Shown: in pieces, positions 52,507 to 61,890 of the stretch
Numbering within the stretch: position 1 is the first letter of the stretch
Layout: every line of letters starts with the position of its first letter
From: GCA-2794515 sp034436155
GTDB taxonomy: Bacteria; Chloroflexota; Anaerolineae; Aggregatilineales; Phototrophicaceae
Reading direction: 5' to 3'
Assembly (NCBI GenBank): GCA_034436155.1
Contig: DAOTVP010000079.1
Location: forward strand, 31,307 to 95,306
DNA: 64,000 nt
The notes under the pieces: model-generated
What the model saw: only the letters and a program-made list of their open reading frames with translations
Database searches by the model: none
Told to the model about the DNA's origin: nothing
Made by a program: the position numbers and the translations under genes

Positions 52507-53366
52507 CCGTTTTCACCCTTATCTAAATTGATGAGATAATTCCCCAACAAACTAGCGTATTTCACAATATCGGCTTCGCGCTTCATGCTACCCGCCAAAG
52601 TCACCCAACCGGTATACGGATATTGGTGCAATTCGGTCATGATAGCCAGCGTTTCCATGTCTATTGCCAATGCGAGTGAATCGGCAGTGGCTTCTAAGTC
52701 GGGTGATGTGGCTTGGTGTGGATGACGGCGATAAGCGACTTGCATGTAGCCTAATTTGGGCAAGGCTTCTTTGAGGCTTTCGATGATATGATGTTCTTCC
52801 ATGCCCATATTAAACGTGTTCGCCCCGATTTTGAGCATCGGATGGTCTTTGTTATCGGTCAAGATGCGATTAGCATGAGCCAATTTTTGTACCAGATGCG
52901 TCTGATACCGATTCCCCGCCATGAGGTACATCTCAATCCCGAAGGCGTTGGCGAAATCGCATAAGGTGGTACGGAGCATGGTCACGAGTAACTCGGCTTC
53001 GAGTTCGATAGTCGATTTATAGGGATGTAAATCGGGCAGGCGGGGGGTATCGGGATGCTGGGGCATGAATATCACCCCACTCGCGCCCAAGTCCACCGCC
53101 AGCATCATCGCTTCGCGCAGGGTGATGATGGCTTGTTCGCGCATATCATAATCAGGATGGAGCAAATGCACCGCGCCCACATCCACCGCAGAGATGACCA
53201 ACCGCGTCTCTTCGAGTGCTTCCATGAGTGGGGTCATGCGTTCTGCCAAGCCATCAAATGCCACTTCTATCCCCTCAATGTGCATTCGTTGGGCTTGACG
53301 AAAGCGCGTGAGCAGGTTATCTCCTGGCAGGAGGTGTTCTTGAATAGCGAGGCGCATGTTATTCAT
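52503..53366 (-). CDS. Sugar phosphate isomerase/AP-endonuclease-2-family TIM barrel protein
   Basis: 287 aa. N-terminal MRLAIQEHLLPGDNLLTRFRQA and GIEVAFDG, then LHPDYDMREQAI, LREAMMLAVDLGASGVIFMPQ and GNRYQTHLV. The His/Asp/Glu-rich positions fit the AP_endonuc_2/xylose-isomerase-like barrel. The substrate is probably a sugar acid or inositol-type compound. Overlaps its neighbours on both sides (8 bases with the phosphatase, 4 with ABC-2), so it sits in the tight operon. Confidence 0.85.
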   Translation of the reverse strand: MNNMRLAIQEHLLPGDNLLTRFRQAQRMHIEGIEVAFDGLAERMTPLMEALEETRLVISAVDVGAVHLLHPDYDMREQAIITLREAMMLAVDLGASGVIFMPQHPDTPRLPDLHPYKSTIELEAELLVTMLRTTLCDFANAFGIEMYLMAGNRYQTHLVQKLAHANRILTDNKDHPMLKIGANTFNMGMEEHHIIESLKEALPKLGYMQVAYRRHPHQATSPDLEATADSLALAIDMETLAIMTELHQYPYTGWVTLAGSMKREADIVKYASLLGNYLINLDKGENG

Positions 53367-54045
53367 GACTTTTGTATCCTTCTACAAATTTCGCCCAGTG
53401 ATTGCGACGGGCTGGCACGCTGACAAATTCAAAATTGGGCAACCATATCCCTGTTAATTTTCCACCATAGACACAGCCCGTATCAATCCCAAAAACGCGG
53501 TCTTTATAGCAAAAGGGTTCGTGTTTTTCGGATATATCTTTATGCCCCACGATAATCGGTCTGTCCTCATTGTAATAGGTATACCATGGACGGGCATATT
53601 TTTTGGTGAGGTGAGATGTCGCGCCCATCGTGCCGATTAACACCCGTCCTTGTTGCTGATCTAGCGGGATATTTGGCTCGAAGTAGGCATGAACAAGGAG
53701 CGCCTCATCCAGTAGCCGATAGCGCGGTAAATGCGACATATATTTGATGGCATCGTGATACAATTCATCCAATTGCCAACGGGTGTATAAAAACGAAATT
53801 GGCGGGATAATATCGCCCCGATAGGCGCGGGTATGCTTAAATTCGTGATTGCCCATGATTGCCGATACATGAGGCGAAATGTTGTGCCAAAAAAAATCGA
53901 GGACGCGCCTCGATTCAGGACCTCGATTCACCATATCCCCAATCGAGATGATGCTATCATCGCTACTGATGGCGGCTTTATCGAGTAAATCTTGCAATTC
54001 TTCATAGCAACCATGAATATCGCCGATGACGAATGTTTTGCCCAA
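53359..54045 (-). CDS. Calcineurin-like metallophosphatase (Ser/Thr phosphatase or Ap4A hydrolase-like)
   Basis: 228 aa from TTG 54045, which follows an AAAGGGG SD by about 9 bases; a longer start at 54087 has no SD. Metallophosphatase motifs in order: GDIHGCYEEL (1), GDMVNRGPES (2), GNHE (3), and IVGHKDI (GH). PrpA/ApaH-like size. It may dephosphorylate proteins, consistent with the many Ser/Thr kinases of the window, or split dinucleoside polyphosphates. Sits 16 bases after the truncated restriction gene. Confidence 0.88.
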   Translation of the reverse strand: MGKTFVIGDIHGCYEELQDLLDKAAISSDDSIISIGDMVNRGPESRRVLDFFWHNISPHVSAIMGNHEFKHTRAYRGDIIPPISFLYTRWQLDELYHDAIKYMSHLPRYRLLDEALLVHAYFEPNIPLDQQQGRVLIGTMGATSHLTKKYARPWYTYYNEDRPIIVGHKDISEKHEPFCYKDRVFGIDTGCVYGGKLTGIWLPNFEFVSVPARRNHWAKFVEGYKSHE

Positions 54046-54061
54046 CAGATTTTTCCCCTTT

Positions 54062-54396
54062 TTAAGAATTCTGATTTTGCAATTCAATAATTATATTTTT
54101 GATGTATTGTGCCAGAGACTGGTTCGTTTTATCAGCTTGATTTTTGAGCCATTGATACTGATGAATCTCATTTTCTGCCCAAATAATTTCTAAACGCCGA
54201 ATATCTTTCATGGCAATATGCCGATAGTCTGTTGGATTCGTCCAGAAACTGCCTGAACAAATTTGACCATCTTTTTGATTTATCCAATTCTCGCAATGTT
54301 CGCATACCCAAGATTTAGTTTAATCACAATTTTGGAACGCTTGCCTCGTATTTGTTGAATGAGGTCTAAAAATTCTTGCGGAAAATCATCACTCAT
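54062..54396 (-). pseudogene. Restriction endonuclease remnant (HNH-type partner of D12 methyltransferase), core deleted
   Basis: ATG 54396 overlaps the methyltransferase stop (ATGA). The N-terminal 26 residues (SDDFPQEFLDLIQQIRGKRSK) match the opening of the REases usually paired with D12 enzymes. After KIVIK the frame shifts at an A/T run (54319-54321) to the family C-terminus: KSWVCEHCENWINQ...RHIAMKDIRRLEIIW...LKNQ, ending at TAA 54062. The intervening HNH nuclease core of about 150 residues is gone. The family match is from memory, not a search. Likely inactive. Confidence 0.78.
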
Positions 54397-55301
54397 GCGA
54401 TTTCCTCAAACAGAGATAATTGGCGTGGGGATGGTGTTGGGATGACTGCGTTATCTAATTTTTTGATGAGATTTGGCGATAAATAGAGCGATTCATAGGT
54501 TATTTCACTATGACCCAATAGGGTTTGTTGCGATGAGCGTCCCGCCTCTAATTCAATATAAGTCAGATTGAGTGTTTCTGGCAATGGGCGATGAAATTGA
54601 TTTTGACCTGTGCGTCCATCATAACTTAAGATAAATGGGATGTTTTTATTATTTAGCCATTCTAATTGCTGGATAAAGCGGGTTTCATCTATCGTCTGAA
54701 GATAACGTGATGTGCGTTTCTGTGCTAATCCTGCATAGGGTGGGTCTAAATAAACAATATCATCAGAGGTTGCGAGTTGTAAAACACGCACATAATCTTG
54801 TGAATAGAGCCTTGTTTTATCGTGTAATAAGTGATGGAGTGCCATAATTTCACGCTCCATTGTTTCGGGATGTTTACCTTTGCGCCGATTATCTGGGCTT
54901 TGGTTAAAGTGTCCATCGGTGTTATAACGCACAGATGCCTTAACACATCGCGCCAAAAGATATAACAGATAATATGGGGCATGATTATGATTGAAGCGCG
55001 TGCGTATAAGGTCGTAATAATGTCGTTCTCGACCCTGTTGATTATGCCATAATGTTGTGTAGATTTTTGCCAGTCGTGTTGGACGAGAGAGGATGCTATC
55101 CCACAAATGAATTAATGGTGCATTGATGTCATTCAGTATGAATTGATTGACAAGATGGTGATACGCCATATAAATAGACAACGCACCAGAACCCGCAAAT
55201 GGCTCAATCAGACGATGTGTATTTGCAGGGATAAAAGGCGCTATCTTTTCGGCTAAATGACGTTTGCTTCCCTGATAGGGTATCGGATGTGGGATAGTCA
55301 T
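54393..55301 (-). CDS. D12-class adenine-N6 DNA methyltransferase (Dam-like)
   Basis: 302 aa from ATG 55301; GAGGAT lies 11 bases upstream. IPYQGSKRHLAEKIAPF (motif X), IEPFAGSGALSIYMAY (SAM motif I), NDINAPL, and catalytic VYLDPPYAGLAQ. It methylates adenine N6 in a short site. Its restriction partner just downstream has lost its core, so this is now an orphan methylase. It starts 13 bases after the SDR stop. It is the intact homologue of the frameshifted D12 gene at 39 kb, but the sequences differ widely. Confidence 0.92.
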   Translation of the reverse strand: MTIPHPIPYQGSKRHLAEKIAPFIPANTHRLIEPFAGSGALSIYMAYHHLVNQFILNDINAPLIHLWDSILSRPTRLAKIYTTLWHNQQGRERHYYDLIRTRFNHNHAPYYLLYLLARCVKASVRYNTDGHFNQSPDNRRKGKHPETMEREIMALHHLLHDKTRLYSQDYVRVLQLATSDDIVYLDPPYAGLAQKRTSRYLQTIDETRFIQQLEWLNNKNIPFILSYDGRTGQNQFHRPLPETLNLTYIELEAGRSSQQTLLGHSEITYESLYLSPNLIKKLDNAVIPTPSPRQLSLFEEIA

Positions 55302-55314
55302 CTTCAAAAAATCC

Positions 55315-56070
55315 TCACTGAATAGATGCCCCACCATCCAAGACGAGTGCGTGACCATTCACAAAACTGGCGCTGTCATCCGCTAGATAGATGATGGCAT
55401 CGGCAATTTCTTCGACACTGCCCAACCGACGCATTGGCGAACTTTTCATGACAAATTCTTCCATCTTGGGCGCTTCTTCGACCAAATTTGTCACCATCGG
55501 CGTTTCGGTGAAACCCGGACAGACTGCGTTCACACGGATATTTTTACGGGCATATTCCAACGCCACCGATTTGGTCAAGCCGATAACGCCGTGTTTGCTG
55601 GCGGCATACGGCGCATTCATCCGAAAACCCAATACGCCCGCCAACGATGAGATGTTGACAATCGCGCCACCTACACCTTTGAGCATGGCGGGAATTTCGT
55701 ATTTCATACACAGCCACACCCCCTTGAGGTTGACATTTATCACCAAGTCCCATTGGGCTTCGTCTACATCGGGGGCATTCGCCATCACACCGCCAACACC
55801 TGCGTTATTGACGGCAATATCCAATTTGCCATAAGCCGAGAGCGCCAAATTCACCATTGCCTCGACATCACGCGCTTGCGTCACATCACATTTGGCAAAA
55901 ACGCCTTCGCCACCGCGTGCCAAAATCAGGCTGACGGTTTCTTCGGCACTCGCCTCGTGAATATCGGTGGCGACAATTTTCGCCCCTAGTGTCGCCATTT
56001 TGAGCGCCGTGGCGCGTCCAATCCCAGACCCTGCCCCTGTAATGATTGCTACTTTATTCAATAATGTCAT
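55315..56070 (-). CDS. Short-chain dehydrogenase/reductase (FabG-like)
   Basis: 251 aa classical SDR. TGAGSGIGRA cofactor site, ATDI after beta-2 (NAD preference), NNAG, catalytic Ser in IVNISSLAG, YAASKHG, and VNAVCPGFTETPM. All catalytic residues present, unlike the SDR at 21.3 kb. Substrate unknown; FabG-like or sugar/secondary alcohol. First gene of the tight operon with methylase, restriction remnant, phosphatase, barrel and permease. Confidence 0.93.
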   Translation of the reverse strand: MTLLNKVAIITGAGSGIGRATALKMATLGAKIVATDIHEASAEETVSLILARGGEGVFAKCDVTQARDVEAMVNLALSAYGKLDIAVNNAGVGGVMANAPDVDEAQWDLVINVNLKGVWLCMKYEIPAMLKGVGGAIVNISSLAGVLGFRMNAPYAASKHGVIGLTKSVALEYARKNIRVNAVCPGFTETPMVTNLVEEAPKMEEFVMKSSPMRRLGSVEEIADAIIYLADDSASFVNGHALVLDGGASIQ

Positions 56071-56094
56071 GCGAAAAAATCCTTTTGGAATTAT

Positions 56095-56116
56095 AGGCGC
56101 AATGGATGTTGCGCCT
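56095..56116. repeat. Hairpin between ABC ATPase and SDR genes
   Basis: AGGCGCAA (56095-56102) / TTGCGCCT (56109-56116), loop TGGATG. On the minus strand the tail is ATAATTCC, with no strong U-tract, so termination after the ATPase gene is partial at best. Similar core to the 62.87 kb palindrome (GGGCGCAA/TTGCGCCC). Confidence 0.5.
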
Positions 56117-56136
56117 GTGTATCAATAAACTAATCT

Positions 56137-57093
56137 TTATGTCACTTTGCCTTGTGTCACGCCCATGAATAGCGATTCGAGGTCTTTGATCTCTTCGGTG
56201 AAACTGAAAATTGAAATAGAGGCGTTGTTCAATTTTTGGTTAATAGCGGCGATGCCATCATCATCCCCGTTGAAATTGATTTTCACCCGTGAACGCCCGC
56301 CTTTGGGTTCGATAATCTCTGAATTCATCACGCCATCAATATTCGCCACTAGCGACATGACTTGGGTGGCTATGTCGTTATCTTTGACGGTGACGATAAT
56401 TTCACGATGTGGCGCGAGTTGCGTTTTCATCTGATTCATATCGCCTTGCATAATCATCTTGCCACCCTCAATGATGCCGATATGCGAGCAGATGCTCTCG
56501 ACATCGGCGAGGATGTGCGTGGAGAAGAAAATCGTCTTGCCCATTTTGGCGAGTTCGACCATCAATTCGCGGATTTCGACACGAGCGGCGGGGTCTAACC
56601 CACTGGCGGGTTCATCCAAAATGAGAATCGCGGGGTCATGAGCGAGCGTCCGCGCCAACGACAGGCGTTGTTTCATCCCACGACTGAGTTTATCCACCAT
56701 ATCATCACGGCGGTGAGATAAATCAACCAATTCGAGCAAGTCGTTGATCAGTTGTCGCCGTTGGACTTCTGGAATTTCGTAACAGGCGGCGAAAAAGTCG
56801 AGATATTCCCACACGCGCAAATCGTCATATACGCCAAATTCATCGGGCATATAGCCGATGGCACGCCGTACCGCACGGCGGTCTTTGAGCGCAGAAAATC
56901 CATTCACCCATGCTTCGCCCGATGTAGGGCGGGTGAGGGTGGTCAAAATTCGCATGGTGGTGGTTTTACCCGCGCCGTTGGGTCCGATGAAGCCATAAAT
57001 AGACCCTGCTGGCACATGGAGCGATAAACCATCTACGGCAGTGAATTTGCCAAATTTTTTTACGAGGTCTTTTGTTTCAATGATATTTTCCAT
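56137..57093 (-). CDS. ABC transporter ATP-binding protein (export type)
   Basis: 318 aa. Walker A GPNGAGKTTT (about 38-47), signature LSRGMKQRLSLARTL, Walker B ILILDEPASGLDP, and H-switch STHIL. DrrA/GldA-type ATPases pair with ABC-2 permeases. The C-terminal 100 residues form the accessory domain seen in this subfamily. Directly downstream (58 bases) of the large membrane/GATase-like protein 57151-59655; a permease candidate lies at 51628. Confidence 0.93.
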   Translation of the reverse strand: MENIIETKDLVKKFGKFTAVDGLSLHVPAGSIYGFIGPNGAGKTTTMRILTTLTRPTSGEAWVNGFSALKDRRAVRRAIGYMPDEFGVYDDLRVWEYLDFFAACYEIPEVQRRQLINDLLELVDLSHRRDDMVDKLSRGMKQRLSLARTLAHDPAILILDEPASGLDPAARVEIRELMVELAKMGKTIFFSTHILADVESICSHIGIIEGGKMIMQGDMNQMKTQLAPHREIIVTVKDNDIATQVMSLVANIDGVMNSEIIEPKGGRSRVKINFNGDDDGIAAINQKLNNASISIFSFTEEIKDLESLFMGVTQGKVT

Positions 57094-57150
57094 ACACGAT
57101 TTCCTTTTTCGATATGCACCAAATTGTAACCTAAAATGCCAATTTTTGCC

Positions 57151-59655
57151 CTAAGACATCCGCCCACGTTGTTCGATACCCAGTTGTTGAATATAGCGCG
57201 AGCCTTCGCGGACACCTGTTGTCGTGCGGATTTGTACGGCATTATGTACGCCGATGAAGCGCCTAAAATTGGTCACTTCGTAACGAGTTTGCCCGCCCAA
57301 ACTGATTGCCACCCATTCACTGCGTTGCCAATCCCACAATTCGAGCGTGTTGGTGGTGCTGGTGCTGGTGCGCTCTACCAGTAAAGTTAATCCTGTCACC
57401 TCTGCGAGGCGTGCGCCCTCGATGGGCGTGAACCGAAATGCCACGATGTTGTTATCGAGCAAACTGGTATTCAGATTGGCGGGGCTGATATTGCCGATTT
57501 GCGATTCGGGCAATGCTGTCCATGTGAATTGGTCTTTGCTGATCACAATTTCGTCTGTGGTGGGTGTCATTTCTGTGGATAATTCGATGATATACAAGGT
57601 GGTATCTACGGCGCTATAGGTTTGAGGCTCCATATTTTCAGTGGTCGGGCTAATATCGCTCCATGCCAATAAAAAGACCCGATTGCCCCGCGCTCGACTG
57701 CCGTATTGGTCTATCATAAACGAGGCGATGAACGCCCGCCGTTGGTTATAAATTTGGCGTTGTGTTTCATCGGCGATAAAAGATTGGTCACGGAAATTAT
57801 CGAAGGCTTCATCACCCAATATATCGCGTGCATTGAGTAACACCCGTGTGATGCTGGTGCGGGCGAGGATGTCGGTGGCGAAATATGATTGTGATTCATC
57901 GGAACGGGCGAATTCTATCGGCGCGGGCATGGCGGTTTCGCGTACGACCACAGGCGATTCGGTCTCGAAGGTGGCGATTGCACCTGCTTCAATATTGCCG
58001 AGTGATTTTATGGTGCCACGCGCCAAAATCACGGCATCTTGTAGGTTGATATCGGTATTATTGCGGACAGACCCGCGTAACAAGGGCGACCCGTTGCGAT
58101 AAAACCAAGTGGCATTGCCCGTAATATCGGGTTTTTCGATCGTGCCACTGGTCTCAAATGCCGAGATAAAACTGGCATCCACTGGCACATCCACCGCCGC
58201 GAATTGACTGCTTTGGCGGATTTGAATATTGGTTTGTGGCACAGCGAGGTTGAATACATCGGGCGGGGTCAATAGGGGGCGCAAAGTGCGGTTATCATCC
58301 ATCGTCAGGCTATAATTCCCGCGTCTAGGCGCGAGCAAGCCGATGAGTTGGTCAATATGTGCTTCATCCACATCATCCCATGCTTGGACGATGGTCAATC
58401 GATTCAGGCGGGCATCCGTCCCACGCAATTCAATCCCCACTGACCACGCGAGTATCGTGAATACGATGATGAATATGGGGATGGTTATCCATGCGAAGCC
58501 ACGCCGATTGATCGCCCGCAACAACAGATAATTCACAGGTCCGATGATCAGAATATACGCCCCCAAAAAGATGATCAGTGATAACACCGCGGGCAATAAA
58601 TCGACCCCTGGTAAAATTTGGACGGCAGATTGTGCGCTCGCCCAATCGCTAAAGCCATACGACCAACCGACAGGCGGCTGTGCGCTGGCGAATAACCCTA
58701 AAAAGAGGTTGGGCAATGCCTCCCATGTCGAAAAGGGGGGGGCTTCTAAATTGGCGACCACATAATCTACCGTGCCGTTGCCGATTGTCTTGCGGATAAT
58801 GGCGGGCGATTCTTCTGTCCCCGCCAAGATGATGCTCCCTTCGCGGATCACCGCTTCGGTGCGGTCATACTCGGTGTCGAGCGAGCTCTGATAATCACCC
58901 GCGAAAGCTAAAAAATCACCAGCGTCTGATGTGGTGATGCTATTGGTTGGCGAAACGGGCAATAAATCCGTCAATCCACTGGCTGTCGCTTGCCAACTGC
59001 CACCGCCCATGACCAACAAATGCCCGCCACCAATTACCCAAGTGCGAATCGCCTCGCGTTGGGCGATGCTCAATTGGTCAGTGTTGACATCATTAAAAAT
59101 GAGCATATTCACGCCCGATAACCCCTCGGCGTGGTCTGGAATGTTGGGGATGCGCCACCGAATTTGATAACTGTTATAGCCTGTGGGATGAATATCGCTG
59201 ATGTCGAAACGGCTATTTATCGCGCCACTGACCATCAAGACGAGCGTATCCCGCGCCAACAGTGGACTTAAACGGCTATCTGCGCTGATGAGCGTGCGCC
59301 CATTTTCATCGACCAATTCAACACGGACGTTACTAGCGAGGTCTCTGGCGGTGATGTATAAAAATAGGGCTTGTCTGCCTGTATTCAGTTCAATCGGGGT
59401 GCTATACGTGTGTTCGATACCCGTGCCAGAAGTGGCAGGACGCACCAATAGACTGCCTCGTATGGTATCGCCCCGATTATCCAATTCAATGCGGATCGGC
59501 AACCAATGATCTGGGCGATAAAACGTATCGTAACCCGCGTTGATATTTATGCTCAATAAATCACTGAAATTGTTTTGTGCGCTTGTCGGTGTCCCGATGG
59601 TGAATACACCCCATACAAGTGTGCTGATAATGATAAAACCAATCCGCCTTAACAT
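57151..59655 (-). CDS. Membrane protein with GATase-like extracytoplasmic domain, ABC-associated
   Basis: 834 aa. Signal peptide about 1-27. Beta-rich region, then GVNMLIFNDVNTDQLSIAQREAIRTWVIGGGHLLVMGGG, a glutamine-amidotransferase-like fold without the catalytic Cys. Helices at about 350-385 and 395-415 (LLPAVLSLIIFLGAYILIIG; ITIPIFIIVFTILAWSVG) are followed by a further outer domain. The arrangement resembles the auxiliary GldG-type membrane proteins of gliding/export ABC systems. It shares an operon with the ABC ATPase; precise function unknown. Confidence 0.8.
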   Translation of the reverse strand: MLRRIGFIIISTLVWGVFTIGTPTSAQNNFSDLLSININAGYDTFYRPDHWLPIRIELDNRGDTIRGSLLVRPATSGTGIEHTYSTPIELNTGRQALFLYITARDLASNVRVELVDENGRTLISADSRLSPLLARDTLVLMVSGAINSRFDISDIHPTGYNSYQIRWRIPNIPDHAEGLSGVNMLIFNDVNTDQLSIAQREAIRTWVIGGGHLLVMGGGSWQATASGLTDLLPVSPTNSITTSDAGDFLAFAGDYQSSLDTEYDRTEAVIREGSIILAGTEESPAIIRKTIGNGTVDYVVANLEAPPFSTWEALPNLFLGLFASAQPPVGWSYGFSDWASAQSAVQILPGVDLLPAVLSLIIFLGAYILIIGPVNYLLLRAINRRGFAWITIPIFIIVFTILAWSVGIELRGTDARLNRLTIVQAWDDVDEAHIDQLIGLLAPRRGNYSLTMDDNRTLRPLLTPPDVFNLAVPQTNIQIRQSSQFAAVDVPVDASFISAFETSGTIEKPDITGNATWFYRNGSPLLRGSVRNNTDINLQDAVILARGTIKSLGNIEAGAIATFETESPVVVRETAMPAPIEFARSDESQSYFATDILARTSITRVLLNARDILGDEAFDNFRDQSFIADETQRQIYNQRRAFIASFMIDQYGSRARGNRVFLLAWSDISPTTENMEPQTYSAVDTTLYIIELSTEMTPTTDEIVISKDQFTWTALPESQIGNISPANLNTSLLDNNIVAFRFTPIEGARLAEVTGLTLLVERTSTSTTNTLELWDWQRSEWVAISLGGQTRYEVTNFRRFIGVHNAVQIRTTTGVREGSRYIQQLGIEQRGRMS

Positions 59656-59773
59656 CTGTTCATCCTAAAAAATCCATCATGCCAATATGTGTTTATTTTA
59701 ACACGCCAACACAACACTATGCTTGTGTGGATATATCACATTATGGAAAATGTGTTAAATCTTTATGGGGATA

Positions 59774-60880
59774 TTATGGGGTGTATAGCTTTTTATAAAC
59801 GGCTACCGTGGCGTTGGCGATGCCTTCATGGGTGAAATATTTCCGAAAACGGTCTAACCCCTTTTGGATGAGCGTATGCCGATAGGCATTATCGGCACGG
59901 ACACGTCCGATCGCATCGCACAAGGCGGTTATATCGCCTTCTGGGACGATAACCCCCGCATCGCCTATCACGCTAGGGATTGCGCCACTATCCGACCCCA
60001 ATACAGGCACACCGCTCGCCATCGCTTCGACCAACACGCGCCCGAATTGTTCTTTCCAATTATCGCGTGTTACAGAGGGCAACACCAACAAGTCTAGTTC
60101 GTGATAGTAGGGTGGGATTTGCGTGGAGGGCAGTTGACCATCAAATGAGATTTTATCTGCAATACCGAGCGAGGTGGCTTGGGCTTGTAAGATGTCTAAC
60201 ATCGGACCGCCACCTAAAATTTTTAAGCGCCAATCGCCATCTAACCTGCCAAGCGCGTCTAAAAGCACCATCACCCCTTTTTCTTCGACCAAGCGACCGA
60301 TATAGCCGATGGTGAATGTTCGCTTGGGGATAACGGGTAACGGAAAAAACACATTTGGGTCTGTGCCAAATTGTGGGATGGTTTGCATATCGCCCGTGTA
60401 TCCTTTTTCGCGCCAAACATCGCCTGCGCTATCCGTCCCCATCAGGGCATAATCGGCATTCTTGAGTACCCATTTTTCGCCCCATGAAAATGGCGGGGGA
60501 TAATCGCGCTTGATGTTTTGCCAGCTAAAAAACAAGGTTTTTGCCTTCACCCGTTTGGCATGATACAAACATTGCCACGCGGCGAGGTTATAGGGTTCTT
60601 CATCGATATGGAGGATATGCGGTTTGAAGGCACGGATTTTTTTGCCTAGCCCGACATAATAATGCAGATGAAAATTGCCGTTAAATCGCAACGGCAACAC
60701 CGTCAAATCGTAACCATCGGTATAGGCGCGTTCTAGCGGGGTATCGCCCCGTTCATCGCGCCAAGAGGGTGGCACAACCACGCATAAATCAATTCCCTTT
60801 TGGGCGATCAGTTCGAGTTTGCGTTGATAAATCCCCACCACACAGGCTTTTGATACCATCAAAACCCGTAATTTTGTCAT
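59774..60880 (-). CDS. Glycosyltransferase family 4
   Basis: 368 aa GT-B enzyme. N-terminal RVLMVSKACVVGIYQRKLE, middle FTIGYIGRLVEEKGVMVLLDAL (donor domain start), RLKILGGGPM, and the GT4 EX7E end: EQFGRVLVEAMASGVPVLGSDSGAIPSVIGDAG. It transfers a sugar from a nucleotide diphosphate donor, probably in envelope glycan synthesis. It overlaps the LivM stop by 4 bases, an unusual partner for an amino-acid ABC transporter, where LivG/LivF ATPases are expected. Confidence 0.92.
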   Translation of the reverse strand: MTKLRVLMVSKACVVGIYQRKLELIAQKGIDLCVVVPPSWRDERGDTPLERAYTDGYDLTVLPLRFNGNFHLHYYVGLGKKIRAFKPHILHIDEEPYNLAAWQCLYHAKRVKAKTLFFSWQNIKRDYPPPFSWGEKWVLKNADYALMGTDSAGDVWREKGYTGDMQTIPQFGTDPNVFFPLPVIPKRTFTIGYIGRLVEEKGVMVLLDALGRLDGDWRLKILGGGPMLDILQAQATSLGIADKISFDGQLPSTQIPPYYHELDLLVLPSVTRDNWKEQFGRVLVEAMASGVPVLGSDSGAIPSVIGDAGVIVPEGDITALCDAIGRVRADNAYRHTLIQKGLDRFRKYFTHEGIANATVAVYKKLYTP

Positions 60881-61890
60881 GCACGTCCCCTTATGCGTTT
60901 GAAAATATTTATCCGACTCAACAAGCGCGGTGTGATAATCCCTTGTGGGAAGAACAACGCCGCGGCGGTCAGCAATGCACCATAAATAATCAGGCGACCA
61001 TTTTGTAAAAAGTCACTCAGCCATTGCGCTCCCGAATTGGAGCGGAGCAATTCGGGTAATAGCGTCAGCAAAATCGCGCCGAAAACCGGTCCCCAGATGG
61101 TGCGTGAGCCACCGACCACGACAAAGGTCAGATATAATACGCCCGCATCAAACGAGCCTTGCCGTGGATTCCATGTGTTCAAAAAGTGGGCATACACCGC
61201 GCCGACAACCCCCGCCAACATCCCACCGAGCGCGAATGCCAACACCTTGTAATAGGTGGTATAGACCCCACTGGCAGATGTGGATAATTCATCTTCTCGA
61301 ATCGCCCGAAATGCCCGTCCGATTTTGCCCCGTTCTATGCGGTAGATGATGAACAGAGAAACGAGCAACATCGGAAACGCCAACCAGGCGTAATCAATTT
61401 TATTGGCAAAACTTTGTGGAATCCCAAAAATACCACTCGACCCGCCGATGTCGTTTGCGCCTTCTGCGAGCGTGCGTATCACCTCGACAAAAGCGATAGT
61501 GGCGAGCGCCAGATAAATCCCACGCAAGCGAATCGCCAAAAAGCCGATAATCCCCGCCAATATCAGACAAATCACCGCCGAGATGCCCATTTGGATGAAC
61601 ACAAATAGAAGCGGATAATCGTTATTATAGCGATACGTCTGGAGCATGGCGGAGACCACATTCGGCGAGATGCTATCGGGGATGGGCAAGAGCAATGGTT
61701 GATAAAATTGATGGAAGAATTTTGTAGATAGCACCGCCGAGATATACCCGCCGATGGCATAAAATCCCGGACTCGCCAGCGATAATTGCCCTGTGAGCAG
61801 GGGTAGATAAAGCGATAATCCCAAAATGGCGGCGAATAGGGCTTGGATGAGCAAAAATCCATATACCGATAGAAAATCATTCATCGCCAC
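60877..61890 (-). CDS. livM: Branched-chain amino-acid ABC permease LivM
   Basis: 337 aa, nine or so hydrophobic helices. GTG 61890 is given, overlapping the LivH stop by one base; ATG 61884 is equally possible. Family features: TGQLSLASPGFYAIGGY near the start, and the EAA-like loop RIERGKIGRAFRAIREDE. With LivH it forms the channel. The ATPases LivG/LivF are not in the window; the next gene is a glycosyltransferase. The substrate could be amino acids or a related amide. Confidence 0.93.
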   Translation of the reverse strand: MAMNDFLSVYGFLLIQALFAAILGLSLYLPLLTGQLSLASPGFYAIGGYISAVLSTKFFHQFYQPLLLPIPDSISPNVVSAMLQTYRYNNDYPLLFVFIQMGISAVICLILAGIIGFLAIRLRGIYLALATIAFVEVIRTLAEGANDIGGSSGIFGIPQSFANKIDYAWLAFPMLLVSLFIIYRIERGKIGRAFRAIREDELSTSASGVYTTYYKVLAFALGGMLAGVVGAVYAHFLNTWNPRQGSFDAGVLYLTFVVVGGSRTIWGPVFGAILLTLLPELLRSNSGAQWLSDFLQNGRLIIYGALLTAAALFFPQGIITPRLLSRINIFKRIRGRA

